From Neurospora crassa OR74A (taxonomy: Eukaryota; Ascomycota; Sordariomycetes; Sordariales; Sordariaceae): a DNA stretch of 64,000 bases. Where the stretch lies: contig NC_026505.1 of assembly GCF_000182925.2 (NCBI RefSeq), positions 3,720,001 through 3,784,000 on the forward strand, in the 5' to 3' direction. A program made the translations under genes and the position numbers. The notes under the pieces were generated by a model. It had not been told where the DNA came from and did not search any database. It was given only the letters and a program-made list of their open reading frames with translations. Positions 37,585-49,039 of the stretch are shown here, piece after piece (within the stretch, counting starts at the first letter, position 1; each line of letters starts with the position of its first letter).

Positions 37585-39377
37585 AACAAGCTCCTTCGCC
37601 TACAGCGCGAGGTAGTGGTAGTGGTGCCCTGGTCGAGGCCGGCTCCGCGGTGTGCCAATCTGCCAGTTCGCAATGCGATGGGTGACGGGGAGGGTTCAAG
37701 ATGCGCCCAGGGCGGAAGATGGAATGACGGGAAAGATTGCTGTTGGCGGGACGGGGACTGGAGCCGGAGACGGGACCGCTGCTAGCACACCCACCCAGGC
37801 TGGACAAGCCGACTGCAACTGCGACTGGACGGGGAAGGGTCCGCGTACCAATGCTGGACGGGGCCTTGTGCTAATGCGCCGGCAATTCGCAATCCGTAGC
37901 GCGTCCGTCCCTCGCTCTCGCTCTCTCTCTACGTGACGAAAGATGGGTAGGTACAATCTTCCACTTCCTTGTGATAGTCCAGCCTTGTGTCGACTGCTCT
38001 TTGCCTTCCTGGTTCAAAGTGAGCAAAGTGGGACAAAAGAGCGTCAGTCAATGACAGACTGGCGAATCGGGTGTAAGGACAGTCCCATATGTAGAGGTAC
38101 TGCGTACATGTCCCTTCAGTTCCCCCAGCGGATTCAGAAGGTGTTGAGCCTGTCACGATTGCGCTGCAATTGCCAGTGCTTCTGGATGCGGAGTGTCCTG
38201 CGGTTTGGCGTAGGTAACTTTCTTGAAAAAAAAAAAAAGGCTGACCCGGACCTTCCACCCTTGCCTGCTGTGGAGTCCAAACTTTTTTTGAAGTCGTACA
38301 GGAAGCGGGCAAGATTTCTGATTGGCTAATCGAGCCACGGGATCCCCGCACCGTTGCAGCGTCGACCACCTGAGCTCCATCGTCCTTTTCACAATTCTCC
38401 ACTTTGAACGCAAACTCTCACTGACGCTTTCCTACTGTATTGTCGTGTACACTATTCTGGTCGGTGTTTGGACATTTCACTTCCTTCTTGGCTTTGAAAA
38501 GTCAAAGGTTGTCACCCGATTTCCTATCCTCTCTCGCTCTGTGTTTTGTTGATTGCAGTGGTAACTACTTACTAGCCTGTCTTTATGAACTTGAAGTGAT
38601 CAGTTCTAACTACCTCTACACATCATACCCGGGCTTCATCACCTTGTACAGTATTGAACAGTGCCTTCGGCCCCTCCCCGGATCCACCAAGGACTGGACC
38701 GTTGTGATGATCGGCCCATCCTCCGTGACTTCCGTTCCGGGTCCGACACTCATCGAGAACCGACCACAACCTCCGTCCGCTCTGTGCCTTTAGCTATTCT
38801 TCAACTACTAGGTACAAAGGTATCCGAGCGGCTATCTTGCAAACAGACTGCAAGGAAGCAGGCGGCGAGTGCCTTGCATGCGTGGTCTTGTCAGCGCCAC
38901 TGTTGCGCGCAAGCGAAAACGTGCCAGCCACACCGGCTTGAACCTGATGAAAGCTCAAGGGTTGCAACCATGGCTACCATCATCACCAGTTTGCCGTGCC
39001 ACCCCCAATCCAGCCTCAACCAAGTGGGAAGCTGAGCCTGCATGGAAGCCTGCGTTTGAAAGACACCACCACCCAAACTCCCCTTAGCGATAGCCCCTAG
39101 GTTGTATTTGCCTGTTTAAGAAATGTCAACACCGCAATGTTGACATCTGCGTATTCACTGCGCCGCTTGTTCAGCACTGGTGAGACTGACGTTGCAAGTG
39201 CAACTTCTGAGACTTTGAAATCTTCTCTCTACGGTGCCGTGGGAGATCAGGTGAATAGTGTCTTTTTACATATATATGTGTGTGTGTGTGTTTGCGTGTG
39301 TTATCGACTCTTTAATTCTGACATGGACTATGTGTATGACCATCACCTGGTACTTTCAACCTCTGGCTGCCCTCGAA
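37585..39377. other. Divergent intergenic region
   Basis: This lies between the start codons of the forkhead gene and the four-helix membrane protein. It contains an A-run at about 38224-38237 and a short GT tract near 39278-39292 just before the plus-strand gene. No supported gene. Confidence 0.55.
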
Positions 39378-40781
39378 ATGGATACCCAAGTTTCTCGCCC
39401 ACAGGCACACATCACGCATGCCATGAGTGACTTCGAACACGAAATAAGGCAAAGAGATCAAGCCGGACATTCCGCCTTTCTCAAAGACAACTCTCGGTCA
39501 TCCTCGGTATATGACGAGATAGTCGAAAGCTATAGCGACACAGCACCTAAAAGACACCAAGAAGGGTTCTCTTCAACTGTTCGGAATGTCGCTTCCCAGC
39601 CGGCACTACAACGGGAGGAGTGGTCTACAGGAGCCCAGCCACGCAACAAGCCAACAAGTCCACGTCTTTCTCCCCGTACCGGCACCTTTTTCGATGCCTT
39701 CCGCAACCATCAAGACTTAGGCTACCTAAAGCCACCGCCTCTCTCAGTGCCGATCTCAAGGCCTGTCGAGACAGCTCGCCCTCAAGGCCGAACACGAAGC
39801 TCCCCCGTTCCTCTCATGCATCGCCAAACTTCTAGAGTCAGCCTCTTTCCCAGGATCGATCATACTCCAGCTGTGACGCCATGTCCCTCCTATTCCGCAC
39901 CCGAAATATCAATACCATTCCATAATCCGGCATCAAGCACAGCAGTTAGTGTCTCAAGCACGAGACACTTGACCGCAGCACCACCACCACCACCACCACC
40001 TGTTCCCCCGAAAGACACTTCACTTCGACCACCACCCGTTCCCCGGAAGGACACTCCCTCTCTACCACCGCTCAGAGTACCCTCACAAACTCTATCTACT
40101 AGCGACGATGCCTCCATGAGAAACCCCATCAAAGGCCCCGCTCTGTACACCCAGCCCCGTCCCGTCCCGTCGACTCCAAATCCCTGCCGTCATCACCAGC
40201 GCCAAGCGATGCGCCTCAACACGCCCTACATGCAAATGCTTCTCGCCCTTGACAAAATACCCCGTCTGCATAACATCCTCGTTTCGTGTTTTACCTGGAT
40301 CCTTCTCGTTGCGTTTATCATCGTTACCGGATCCTTTCATACCCCTTCTGGATCCGTCGTGTATCTTATGGAATCGTGGTTCGCCGTCAGCCTAGGTTGC
40401 ATGGCCCTCGGCATCCTAGGTTGCCTCTGGCTCGGCATCCGGTGGCGGAGAAATTATGTCTGGTTGATTAACAGGCTGTATATGCCTCTGTTTTTGAATG
40501 GACTGGCGGGTGTGTTGGCTACTTTGGTGAGTGTGCATGCGCAGCATAAAGGGGGGTGGTGTTTTCCGGCAGTGATGGCGATGGCAGTGGAAGGGGTTTT
40601 GATGGTTGTGTCGGTGGTGTCGCTTGGGTTGTATAATTTTTGGTTGTTGAGGAGGGTGAAGAAGTTTGAGAATGGGTATTATGGTAGGGGTAGAAATGAC
40701 TGGGAGGGGGGAGAGAAAGAGGAAAGGTTCAAGAGTCGGGGATGGAATGCGCCGCCTCATGCACCGGGAAGTATTGTGTAG
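39378..40781 (+). CDS. Four-helix membrane protein with Pro-rich N-terminus, unknown function
   Basis: Single exon of 467 aa from MDTQVSRPQ. The frame stays open further upstream, but that part crosses a GT microsatellite and is not convincing coding sequence, so this ATG is preferred. Residues 1-310 are polar and disordered, with poly-Pro and P-x-x-P stretches (APPPPPPPVPPKD, RPPPVPRKD) that could bind SH3 domains. The C-terminal third has four predicted transmembrane segments, beginning near ILVSCFTWILLVAFIIVTG, FAVSLGCMALGILGCLWLG, LFLNGLAGVLATLVSV and AVEGVLMVVSVVSLGLY, followed by a short basic tail. I do not recognise the family. The layout suggests a plasma-membrane or endomembrane protein with a cytosolic N-terminus. 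It converges on the molybdate transporter gene with 230 bp between the stops. Confidence 0.75.
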   Translation: MDTQVSRPQAHITHAMSDFEHEIRQRDQAGHSAFLKDNSRSSSVYDEIVESYSDTAPKRHQEGFSSTVRNVASQPALQREEWSTGAQPRNKPTSPRLSPRTGTFFDAFRNHQDLGYLKPPPLSVPISRPVETARPQGRTRSSPVPLMHRQTSRVSLFPRIDHTPAVTPCPSYSAPEISIPFHNPASSTAVSVSSTRHLTAAPPPPPPPVPPKDTSLRPPPVPRKDTPSLPPLRVPSQTLSTSDDASMRNPIKGPALYTQPRPVPSTPNPCRHHQRQAMRLNTPYMQMLLALDKIPRLHNILVSCFTWILLVAFIIVTGSFHTPSGSVVYLMESWFAVSLGCMALGILGCLWLGIRWRRNYVWLINRLYMPLFLNGLAGVLATLVSVHAQHKGGWCFPAVMAMAVEGVLMVVSVVSLGLYNFWLLRRVKKFENGYYGRGRNDWEGGEKEERFKSRGWNAPPHAPGSIV

Positions 40782-41011
40782 ATGGTGAGTGTAGAAGATT
40801 AGGACGAATAGGAGTGGAGTGGGAGTGTATCCTGATGTAAGTCAAAGAGAAATCGTATATAGATGTTTAAGTGCTATGTATAAGTAGGCAGCCTTGACAG
40901 ATGAGTTTAAACACGAAATAATAATAATTTAATATAAGGGTATCAAATCAGCGCAAACCCAACTTGAAGTTCCCGGCCATTCGCATCACCACCACCGCAA
41001 TATCCAATATC

Positions 41012-42637
41012 TCACCTCAAAAGCGGACTCTCCTCATCAACTCTCCCCTGTTCTTCTTCCTCCTCCTCCTCCCCCAACAGCCCTTGTTCCCCTCCTCTCC
41101 CCTTCTCCGTCCCACCACCCAACCACGCAGCAACCCTAAACCCCCCATAACACCCCATCCCCGCCAAAAACCCAACCCCATCATTCTTGAACGCCAAAAT
41201 CGTCCCCGCAGTCATCAACATGACCATCCTGTCCTGCTCTTCTCCTTCCACATTTCTTACCCCAACCCTCGCCAGCTCCACCCCCGCACCCAAAACCATG
41301 ACTCCCAAAAACGCTTTGGGAAACTTACCCAACAACCCCAGCAGTCCTGGGCCAGGAAAGAACAGTCCAAGCAGGAATTTTGTGAGACCTAGCAAGATGA
41401 TGGAGGTCCCGCTCCGTGCGCCGAAGCGGTGTTGAGCGGCGAGCCCGCCGGAGCCGTGGCAGAGGGGCATGCAGCCAAACGGGGCGGAGAGGAGGTTCAT
41501 GGCCGAGATGGAGAGGGAGAGGGGGGTTAGGGGAACTGGTCCTTCTTCTGCTGAGGTGGGAGAGGAGAGGGGTTTCGGGGTTTCTGCCGAGGGGGTTTGC
41601 GGGGGTGCCGATGATAGTGATGAAGAGGACGCCGAAGGGGATGGAGATAGGGGCGAGTCAGACGATTCATCATCAGCATATAGCTGGGGATAGGAGTCCG
41701 GAGGGAAGAGATCGGAAGCGAGTGCTGAAGCGGCGATGATCGAGTTGAGTGTCGTCAGCGGGAGTTGAGCGATCGCCATGCTTAAAGCTTGCGGGTTGAG
41801 CAGCGAGCGGAAGACTTTGGGGTGGATGTGGTTAAGGGGGTTCCAGATCCATGTCCAGGGAGGAGCCGAGTTCGTCGGTTGGTCGTGGGGTGGTGGTGGT
41901 GGTGACTGAGGAGAGTCCTTGGACAGAGAAACCCTCACTACAGCAAACATAATCCCAACCAAAAATAACACCAACGCGTACGGTACCTGTACCGGCATCT
42001 TACTCCTCTTCTTCCTCCTTTCTTGAGGTTTCTCTCCAGACTGCTGCTGCTGCTGCTGCTGCTGCCCCAACCCAACAACCAACCCACCAAAAGCCAACAC
42101 CGCCAACGCCCTACTATCCAACCACTCTCCTAATCCCCCATGCCCATTTTCATTTTCTTCGGGCGTCCACAACCACCCCAAAGGCCTAACCATCCCACCC
42201 CCCGCCGCCACCACCAAACTCATCCCCGCTCCCACTTGCACCCCCCTCACCACCGCGCCCGGCACCCACCTCATCACCCTCTTCAGCCCTCCCGTCCCGC
42301 CCAACAATAGCACAGCAAAGCCCACCCACGCGCCCGCCGCTACCGTCGTTTCCAAGTCTGCATTTTCCTGGAGAGAAGCAGCAGCAATCGCTTTCATCGG
42401 CTGAACCGGTAGCGGGACGCCAAATACCAGCCCTGTCAGGATGTTGAATAGGCCGGAGAAGAGTAAAGTGGAGGGAAGGTCGATGGAGCCTTGGAGGGAG
42501 AGGGCGAGGAGGAGGGGGAGGAGGGTGCCTAGGTCCCCGAGGGAGCCGGAGATTTCGGAGAGAAGGAGGTGAGGGGAGAGGAGGTGGTGGAGATTGTGAG
42601 TTATTATACGGTGGAGGCGGGGTTTGGTGAAGAACAT
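41012..42637 (-). CDS. mot1: Molybdate/sulfate transporter, MOT1 type
   Basis: Single exon, 541 aa. MOT1-type proteins are SulP-related high-affinity molybdate importers feeding molybdenum-cofactor synthesis. The two family signatures are visible: SGSLGDLGTLLPLLLAL (30-46) with PVQPMKAIAA (77-86) in the first half, and PLCHGSGGLAAQHRFGAR in the second half. About ten hydrophobic segments are seen. A Ser/Pro-rich cytosolic loop of about 60 residues interrupts the middle, and the tail is Glu-rich (GEEEEEEEQGRVDEE). A CAG-type codon run near 42042-42064 codes for poly-Gln in a loop. The start is the first ATG before the hydrophobic core. Confidence 0.9.
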   Translation of the reverse strand: MFFTKPRLHRIITHNLHHLLSPHLLLSEISGSLGDLGTLLPLLLALSLQGSIDLPSTLLFSGLFNILTGLVFGVPLPVQPMKAIAAASLQENADLETTVAAGAWVGFAVLLLGGTGGLKRVMRWVPGAVVRGVQVGAGMSLVVAAGGGMVRPLGWLWTPEENENGHGGLGEWLDSRALAVLAFGGLVVGLGQQQQQQQQSGEKPQERRKKRSKMPVQVPYALVLFLVGIMFAVVRVSLSKDSPQSPPPPPHDQPTNSAPPWTWIWNPLNHIHPKVFRSLLNPQALSMAIAQLPLTTLNSIIAASALASDLFPPDSYPQLYADDESSDSPLSPSPSASSSSLSSAPPQTPSAETPKPLSSPTSAEEGPVPLTPLSLSISAMNLLSAPFGCMPLCHGSGGLAAQHRFGARSGTSIILLGLTKFLLGLFFPGPGLLGLLGKFPKAFLGVMVLGAGVELARVGVRNVEGEEQDRMVMLMTAGTILAFKNDGVGFLAGMGCYGGFRVAAWLGGGTEKGRGGEQGLLGEEEEEEEQGRVDEESPLLR

Positions 42638-43359
42638 TTTGTTTTTTCAAAAATTTATACTGATCGGTGACGGGGATGGTTGTGGTTCAGATTTGGGAGG
42701 GTTCAAGGATTATTGTGTGGTGATGAGGCGGGTGGGTTGGCGTTGGTGGGGCATGCTGTGTGGTGCTGACAGTAAGATAGGTATGTAGATAGATATTCAA
42801 GGATGGAATGAAATTGGTTAAAGGTTGATTGTGAGAGGTTTGGAGGTAAGTTGCGAGAATGAGCTTTATGATGTTCAAGAGACGGATATGTGGGATCGAT
42901 GATGTTGAGGGGATAGGATGGTCCCCCGCTCTCATTGATTGTCGTCGAATTACGAAACAAAATTTGGTGGAGTAATTCATCGCCCAATTAGGAAAGTCGT
43001 CGATTAGACGGTGCTACATACGATGCTTTCGGAAGTGCGACACTCAATTGTAGCAAGTCGCACACAACGCTTCAAGGGTTAAGATGCAAAGATGCAAAGA
43101 AGAAAGAATTTTCATTCATCATTCATTCATGATAATATTACAATCGAACGCTCAGCCGCCCTTGAAGTAAATAACAAAAGAACGCCCTGAACCTTGGTAT
43201 CATTCCTCATCACAAATCGTGTCCTCCAATAAAATCATCCCAACCACTAAACTGATATCACAAGTTGCTCATTAATGTGTTATCATTCTTGCTTTTGTCT
43301 GTTGAAAACACCAAATACTGGTCTTTTGACTGTTGTTCATCTTAGTCACAATCAGTGAC
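42638..43359. other. Spacer between MOT1 and SUR7-like genes
   Basis: This is upstream of the transporter gene and downstream of the SUR7-like gene, both on the minus strand. A short direct repeat GATGCAAA occurs near 43082-43098. No gene is seen. Confidence 0.55.
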
Positions 43360-44113
43360 TTAGAACCACCTCCTACGGCGAGGAGGAGCAGCGGCAATCC
43401 CGTAGTCGTTCTTAGGTTCGAGGTCCCTGTTCCTCCTCTTGTGGATTCTAGCCGAGCAGCAGGTGATGAAGAGAATGATCATGCCTAGCAACGAGCAGAT
43501 GGCGGCAGCAAGAGTGGTCCAGGCAGCGGAGCCCCAGTGCGCGCGAGAGCCGCTGTCGTCGTCGTTGACGTTCGACTTGATGATGCTGAAAGTGACAAAG
43601 TCGATGATCATGATGACGACGGTGACGATGAAAGCCAGAGCGGCAACAAGCGAGGCGAGGAAAGAGCCGACGAGGCCGGCGCCGAGGGCGAGGAGGAAGG
43701 CGATGAAGTTGAGACCGCAGGCGATGGGGTGCAGGATCATGGCCTTGGTGAGTGCCTTGGTGGTTCTCTCAGCGTAGTTGGAGAAGGAGGTACCCTCGAT
43801 CATGCGCATTACGTTGGCGGGGTTATAGCCGACGTGGGAGGAAGAGCAGGAGTCACTGTCCAGAAGGTTAGTATGATGCATATCCAGATATCGTAAGAAA
43901 GGTAACTCACGCTTGGCCATCGGCAATCTCGCACCAGCCAAAGGTACCAAAGGTTACCCTCTTGAAACCGCCCACGTGAAGTCTTCCGAAATCGACCTTC
44001 ATGATTGAGATGTCATTGATGACAGGCGCAGAAATGCAGGTGACGATGAGCAGTACCGTTGCTACTAGTAGCAGGAAGGTGCCGAAGTGGTGGAAGAAGC
44101 CTGTCCTCGCCAT
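43360..44113 (-). CDS. SUR7/PalI family four-helix plasma-membrane protein
   Basis: Two exons, 43911-44113 and 43360-43855, joined in phase 2 (GTGAGT donor, ACAG acceptor) give 232 aa. The first helix follows the N-terminus (FFHHFGTFLLLVATVLLIV). An extracellular loop carries FGTFGWCEIADGQ and DSCSSS, the Gly-x-x-Gly-x-Cys signature typical of SUR7/PalI/claudin-like proteins. Three further helices lie near LHPIACGLNFIAFLLALG, LASLVAALAFIVTVVI and TLAAAICSLLGMIILFITC. The tail is short and very basic (APPRRRRWF). Relatives act in eisosomes, cell-wall integrity or the ambient-pH pathway; which role applies here cannot be decided from sequence. Confidence 0.9.
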
Positions 44114-45727
44114 TGTGATGGTGTGGTTGAGTCGTGATAGCTGAGATACCTTTTAGCGAAGAGAAGTAGGCAAGTTGAAGCCGTTTGATGTATGCCGTCC
44201 TCCACGTATAAAGACAAGTAGAAGGTGCTTGCTGGCATGTAAATCACAGGAAGGAGGAGAGTTCGACTGGGTGACGGTGGGTGACCAAGGCTGATTTAAA
44301 GAAGCTCTGGTATATTGAATGGACGGTGCGAGTGAAGGGACGATGGCAGCCAATCATAGACGGAAAGTGTCTAACATGTTTCCGGTTCTTGGCGTGTGAT
44401 GCCATCCCACATGGGAAAGCAGCCCTGCGACGTCATTCCAAGCCCCCAGTGTCCCCTTCCTGCTTGACACAGACTGCCCCCTTCACTCAGTGCAAGGCAG
44501 CTGGAGTGACCTGCCCTGCGGACCAGCCCTATTCCATCAGACTTGGCATCTTGTCTTCAGACGGTGACTGGCTACCTTGACAAAGCTGCCTTTGTTCCAT
44601 GGGTATCGGCTGTGACGGCTCTGAAGCTCTGCTGCCCTGGCTATGTTGAACGGCCCGGGCATGAGAACCTGCTGTGTAGTGTATGTGTGACCTTGGAGGT
44701 GAGACGACCTTAGAAGTGGTGGTGTCGCCAAGCCTGATTTACCCCGGCAGTGCTCTGACGGGACTGACGTAAATCTTGTAAGGGGGGTAATATCCCGATC
44801 CTAGGCTCGGGGTGCGGCTGCAGGGTAACTTGAAACTTCAGGGTAGCCTAGCAGAAAGCCGAGGAAGTCCTTAGTTGAATGGGGGATGACAAGGTAACCC
44901 ATCTCGGGCTTGACGTTGTCCAAGGTGCCAAGCCAACCGTTTGCAAGACCCTTTCAGGGCGATCGATATGAGCACAACGATGGTGATGACGGAACCAGCT
45001 GAGATAGGTCATTCGCTGGAATACCTATTTGTACCCGAGAAGACTGCCGTGAGCCATAGCAGCACACTTCACACATGTTGGGTGTGTCTTGTTGACCTGA
45101 GACAGAGTGGTGGAAGAGACAACGTAATGTCGATTATACATAAGTTACGATACCCGTGCTGTTGTCTTTGACTTTCCGATAGAACAGCTTGTGTGATCTG
45201 CAATTTCTTGTCAACAAAAGTATAAGTCCCAGAAGAGCCAGCTTGTCCAGCACATTTCAAAACATGATGTTAGGACCTGGATATCACCGAAATAGCTGTG
45301 GAGACAATCCCACGAATTCACGATAACTGTCGCCAAGTTAAGGGCCAGGGACACAACATGGCTGCCACGCGCTTGCGAGCGGAGGTGGACCGGTTCCCCA
45401 GATTGCGCATCGGGATCCGGTTGAAGACGCTGTTGTGATGAAATGGGTGAAGTCAATTGAAGAAGACAAACAAACAGATGGTGCGTGACGGATCCCTTTA
45501 AGCGGCAGGCCAGGTGGGGTCGATGGATGATGTTTAGTGTCATTCAAGACACCCTAACCCTAACTGCTTCCATTTACCACTTCAACCCAGGGTCGGCGAC
45601 GACATTCCTGTTCGTCATCGATGCATGCGAGGATTCGTTTGCGTAATAGCTGAAAAATTTCAGGAGGTCGGAAGTCTCATATAGACTCCTCAAATTTGCA
45701 ACAGTACGGTGTTCTCTGTTCTAGAAA
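44114..45727. other. Divergent spacer with telomere-like motif
   Basis: This 1.6 kb lies between the start codons of the SUR7-like gene and the OXNAD1-like gene. Open frames here are short and unsupported. It contains a TGACGTAA CRE-like site near 44764-44771 and a CCCTAA repeat at 45551-45564. Confidence 0.55.
45551..45564 (+). promoter_or_regulatory. Telobox-like ACCCTAACCCTAAC
   Basis: Just over two units of the fungal telomere repeat (TTAGGG read on the other strand) sit 164 bp upstream of the OXNAD1-like start codon. Short teloboxes in promoters are known binding sites of Myb-type Tbf1/Teb1 proteins. The position fits a promoter element better than a telomere relic; this is inference. 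Confidence 0.35.
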
Positions 45728-46759
45728 ATGTCGAAAGAAAGCCATCTGGAAAGAACTGCAAAGGAACCCCGTCATGAGGTTGTTCACCCAAGACTTGTGA
45801 ATAGCTGCACCGTAACTGACACTCGTGTAGGCACTGCATACCGTTATTATCCAAGATGTCAACCAAGTCAACGATTCTATTAGAGTATTTCGGTTCATGA
45901 TCCCCAACCAGACGACAATCCAAGTAAGCATCACTCAAAGGATCGATCACCTTCACTCCCAGCAGAGTGCTGATTCATTACCCAGTTCTCTGCGGGGCAA
46001 TGGCTCGATGTCTATGTTCCGACCGTATCTAAGGCCGGAGGTTTTACCATAACCTCTGCGCCCTCAGCTGCAGTTGCGCAACAGGGGCTAGATGACCATG
46101 CACCACAGGCCTATCTTGAACTGGCTATCCAGAAGTCGCCAAATAATCCACCAGCTGCTTGGCTCTGGCAGCCTGTTCCGGAAATCATGAATGCTGAAGT
46201 CAAGGTCCGCGTTGGAGGCAGCTTTGTGTGGCCGCCGGCCGGCATCGACGTCTCGTCACTTCGCAAGGTTGTACTTGTGGCTGGTGGTGTAGGCATCAAC
46301 CCCTTGATGAGTATACTCTCCGCCATTGCGGATGACGTGAAGCATGGAAAAGTTTCTGACATTTGTGAAGTGACAATGCTTTATTCGATGAAGGACCCCG
46401 GGCCACCGAGAGATGTCACGAAAATGCTGTTTTTGGAGAGGCTTGCCTGGCTCTTCGCAAAAAGCATGGTTCGAGGGACGTTTCGGTTATATCTTACACG
46501 ACCCCTTGACACCCAGCAAAGGAATGATGTTTCCAATATTGGGGGTGGCATTGTGAACTGCCATGGCTTTGGAGTGAAGTTCGCCAGCAGAAGAATATCA
46601 CTATCTGATATTGCATCATCTGTTGGGGATGACAGAGACTCAGCAGTGGTATATGTTTGCGGTGTTCCTACCATGACTGATGAGATGGTAGAGAGATTGG
46701 TCTCCAATGATGGGCTAGGCATGAAGCGCGACAGAATCTTGTTCGAGAAGTGGTGGTGA
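45728..46759 (+). CDS. OXNAD1-like flavin/NAD(P)H oxidoreductase
   Basis: Three exons, 45728-45778, 45831-45923 and 45986-46759, give 305 aa. The N-terminus MSKESHLERTAKEPRHE leads into LHTVIIQDVNQVNDSIRVF and AGQWLDVYVP. GGFTITSAPS is the FAD-binding segment of ferredoxin-reductase-type enzymes and VVLVAGGVGINPLMSI the NAD-binding loop; VYVCGVPTMTDEMV near the C-terminus is the usual nicotinamide-side motif. The family is the oxidoreductase NAD-binding domain-containing group, often mitochondrial, with unknown substrate. The second intron has a good donor (GTAAGC) and branch site. The first, 45779-45830 (52 nt), has a weak GTTGTT donor but is required to keep the conserved N-terminus. The telobox-like motif lies 164 bp upstream. 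Confidence 0.85.
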
Positions 46760-47239
46760 TTTGCACTGCTTCAACTGGCCGTCGAGGAGTAGATTAAGAT
46801 GGCGACTAAGGTTCGCGGGGAGAAAATTGAAGGATGTAAACGGAGACAACGTGACGGCATTTCTACCAAACGAAAACCTTCAGTCTGGGTTCCGACGGCA
46901 CCGAATCCCAACCTCCACTTTCAGGTGAATTGGGATTCGAGGTTGACGTATGCACCTTCCCACTCCCAAACCGTCACTCACCCCGCGCCTGGGATCGATG
47001 GTGAATGGGGTTTTCTTGTCCGACGAGTGCAGAAAGCAACGAACCATCCAAAGGTCTCGAGACGCCCGACCTCCCCTTCGATTACGCTCTCGACAGCGCA
47101 TCGAGGCCGATACCTATCCTTGTGCGTGCGCCAGACAAGGCACCTTCACGCCAGCAAGACATGTCTGTCTAAAGTATATCTTTAACTCCGCACTCGGCCT
47201 CGACGAAGCCATCACCTACTCCACAATTTACCTTTCACG
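46760..47239. other. Spacer between OXNAD1-like gene and next gene
   Basis: 480 nt between two genes in the same orientation. A 128-codon ATG frame starts at 46799 but has no domain and overlaps the presumed leader of the next gene, so it is not called. Confidence 0.5.
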
Positions 47240-49039
47240 ATGCCGTGCCTACGAGGAATTGAGATCTCTCTCGTGACCGACCCATCCAACGAGCGTATCC
47301 CCGAGTTTCCGCATCCCGAGGGGTCATCTGCCCGCTTGATCAGTTCCCATGGCGGTTCAGCAAAGCAGGAATCCGTTTCTACACGCAAAACTGGCCCCAC
47401 GGTTGCGACGTATATACCGTCCGTTCCAGGTACTAGATCTTCTTCCGACTGGCCATGTCCGGCGTGTTAACTGTTAGTACGTTTATAGGCCACTGCTTTG
47501 CGATTAAGTACAACATCAACGTTGTCCCTCCTCCACCCTGCAAATATGTCTTCTTCAAGTTATTCTTGAACGGCCGAGCGATCACCTCTTGGGGCATCAA
47601 CCCAACCGAGAGACAGCATGGCAACGTTGTCAAGTCACTGTGGGCACCAGACCCAAGCTACAACGGACAAGCAGGTCTCGAGTGTCGCAATTTCGTGTTC
47701 CTCCCGGGACAAGAAACCAGATCCCCTGCTGAAGACGGTGGCCTGATTGAAGTGAAGGTTTTCCGAGCACAAGACAGAAAGGCTCGGGCACCGAAAGTGG
47801 AGGACTTTCACCCCCAGAAGAACTATGGCATCGCGTAGGTGACTGCAGCATGGAAAGCCTGTCGTGTGGTGGAAGGCTGATCAATGTCATAGTTCCCCCA
47901 GTATCGGCCTTATGGATCAGCCTCAGCATGCCTGCTTCTATCATTGGCATCTCATCGATGCTAGGGACTCGCCCTTTGCGACATTCAGATTCCACTACCG
48001 CTCGTGGGATAGCCTTGAGCAGCTGAACCTGATACCCCAGAGGGAGTTTAAGTTTGTACGATCCATCTCTACCAACGCACTAAGCCGCAGCACGACAATG
48101 GAGTTTACCGAAGACATGCTGCGCCAAGCGGACGATAGTCAAGCGACACTGGTCACGAACGATGACAATGGTGACGAAGAGTCAATCTTTGAAGGAAGTA
48201 AAATCCACAGTGACAGACGGAACCAAGCCAACTACTCTCTTAGAAGCCCTCCGATCGTGTTCCCTCTGTCTTCCCTCTCCGAGAACATCCCTCAGCCAAG
48301 CAAAGCACTCCGAGATGCTTATCGCGACTCGTATCTCCAGCGACCCTTACCAGAACTCCCACGCGAAGAGCCGGGCGTCGTGTCACGGCGTGCATCTATA
48401 TCATCTGCCGTGTCGGGTTGTCCATCTCTGACCCCTTCGCTCAAGAAACTCGTTGACGATGGAGCCTTTGACGATGATGATGCTTTTGAGATTGGCGTAG
48501 CGCGGGCCGCTCCGCAACATGAACCCAACTCTTCCGGCACTCCGGACAAAGAGGGCCCAAGATCGGAGACACTCGAGGACGTTTCCATGTCAGATTACGC
48601 GACATCGCCAGCCTCAACCAGTGAATACTACCCAAACATGGCTTCATCACCTGGCCGGTATTTACCAACAACCGGCAGCAGTTACGTTCTCGGCCTCGAG
48701 TGTTTCACCCTCACCCCTCAAAAGGAAGATGGCGTCCCAGCTTCTCACACACAGTCGGGTCGAAAATTGTCAACGCAAGCTTTGCCTCCCTGGTACAGGT
48801 CCGAGCAAGATCTGTCCCGGGTTACGAGAATCAAGTTGTCGGAAGCGGAGTGGATGAGCCGAACACCTTCGCCTGCTGAAAGGGAACAAGCGAATATCGC
48901 AAGACGTTTATGGAGCCCTTCTCCTAGCACCTCGGCACGCACTGGCCGGCTTGGGGGTATTCTGAAGAAGTCTTCGAAGGGTTCGGAGAGTCTGGAAAAG
49001 GAGGAAGTCCGTTCGGAAATTGTGGGCAACTGGATTTGA
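47240..49039 (+). CDS. Conserved fungal protein of unknown function (beta-rich N-terminal domain)
   Basis: Three exons, 47240-47429, 47489-47834 and 47893-49039, give 560 aa; both introns are about 58 nt (donors GTACTA and GTAGGT). The N-terminal 235 residues look like one folded domain: MPCLRGIEISLVTDPSNERI, then VATYIPSVPG, CKYVFFKLFLNGRAITSWGI, AEDGGLIEVKVFRAQDRK and FYHWHLIDARDSPFATFRF. I recall this architecture from many Sordariomycete and Leotiomycete hypothetical proteins, close to the DUF7918 type, but I cannot verify the name. The remainder is Ser-rich and disordered, with an acidic patch (DDGAFDDDDAFE) and a C-terminal RLGGILKKSSKGS. No signal peptide or membrane segment is seen. 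Function is unknown. Confidence 0.8.

Noticed and set aside
39258-39377. Upstream extension of the four-helix protein by 40 codons
   Set aside because: The extra part is translated GT microsatellite and has no signal-peptide logic; the ATG at 39378 is more plausible.
45541-45570. Telomere or subtelomere boundary
   Set aside because: Only just over two CCCTAA units are present and housekeeping genes flank both sides.
46799-47185. 128-codon ATG frame before the unknown-function gene
   Set aside because: No domain; it overlaps the likely leader of the downstream gene.
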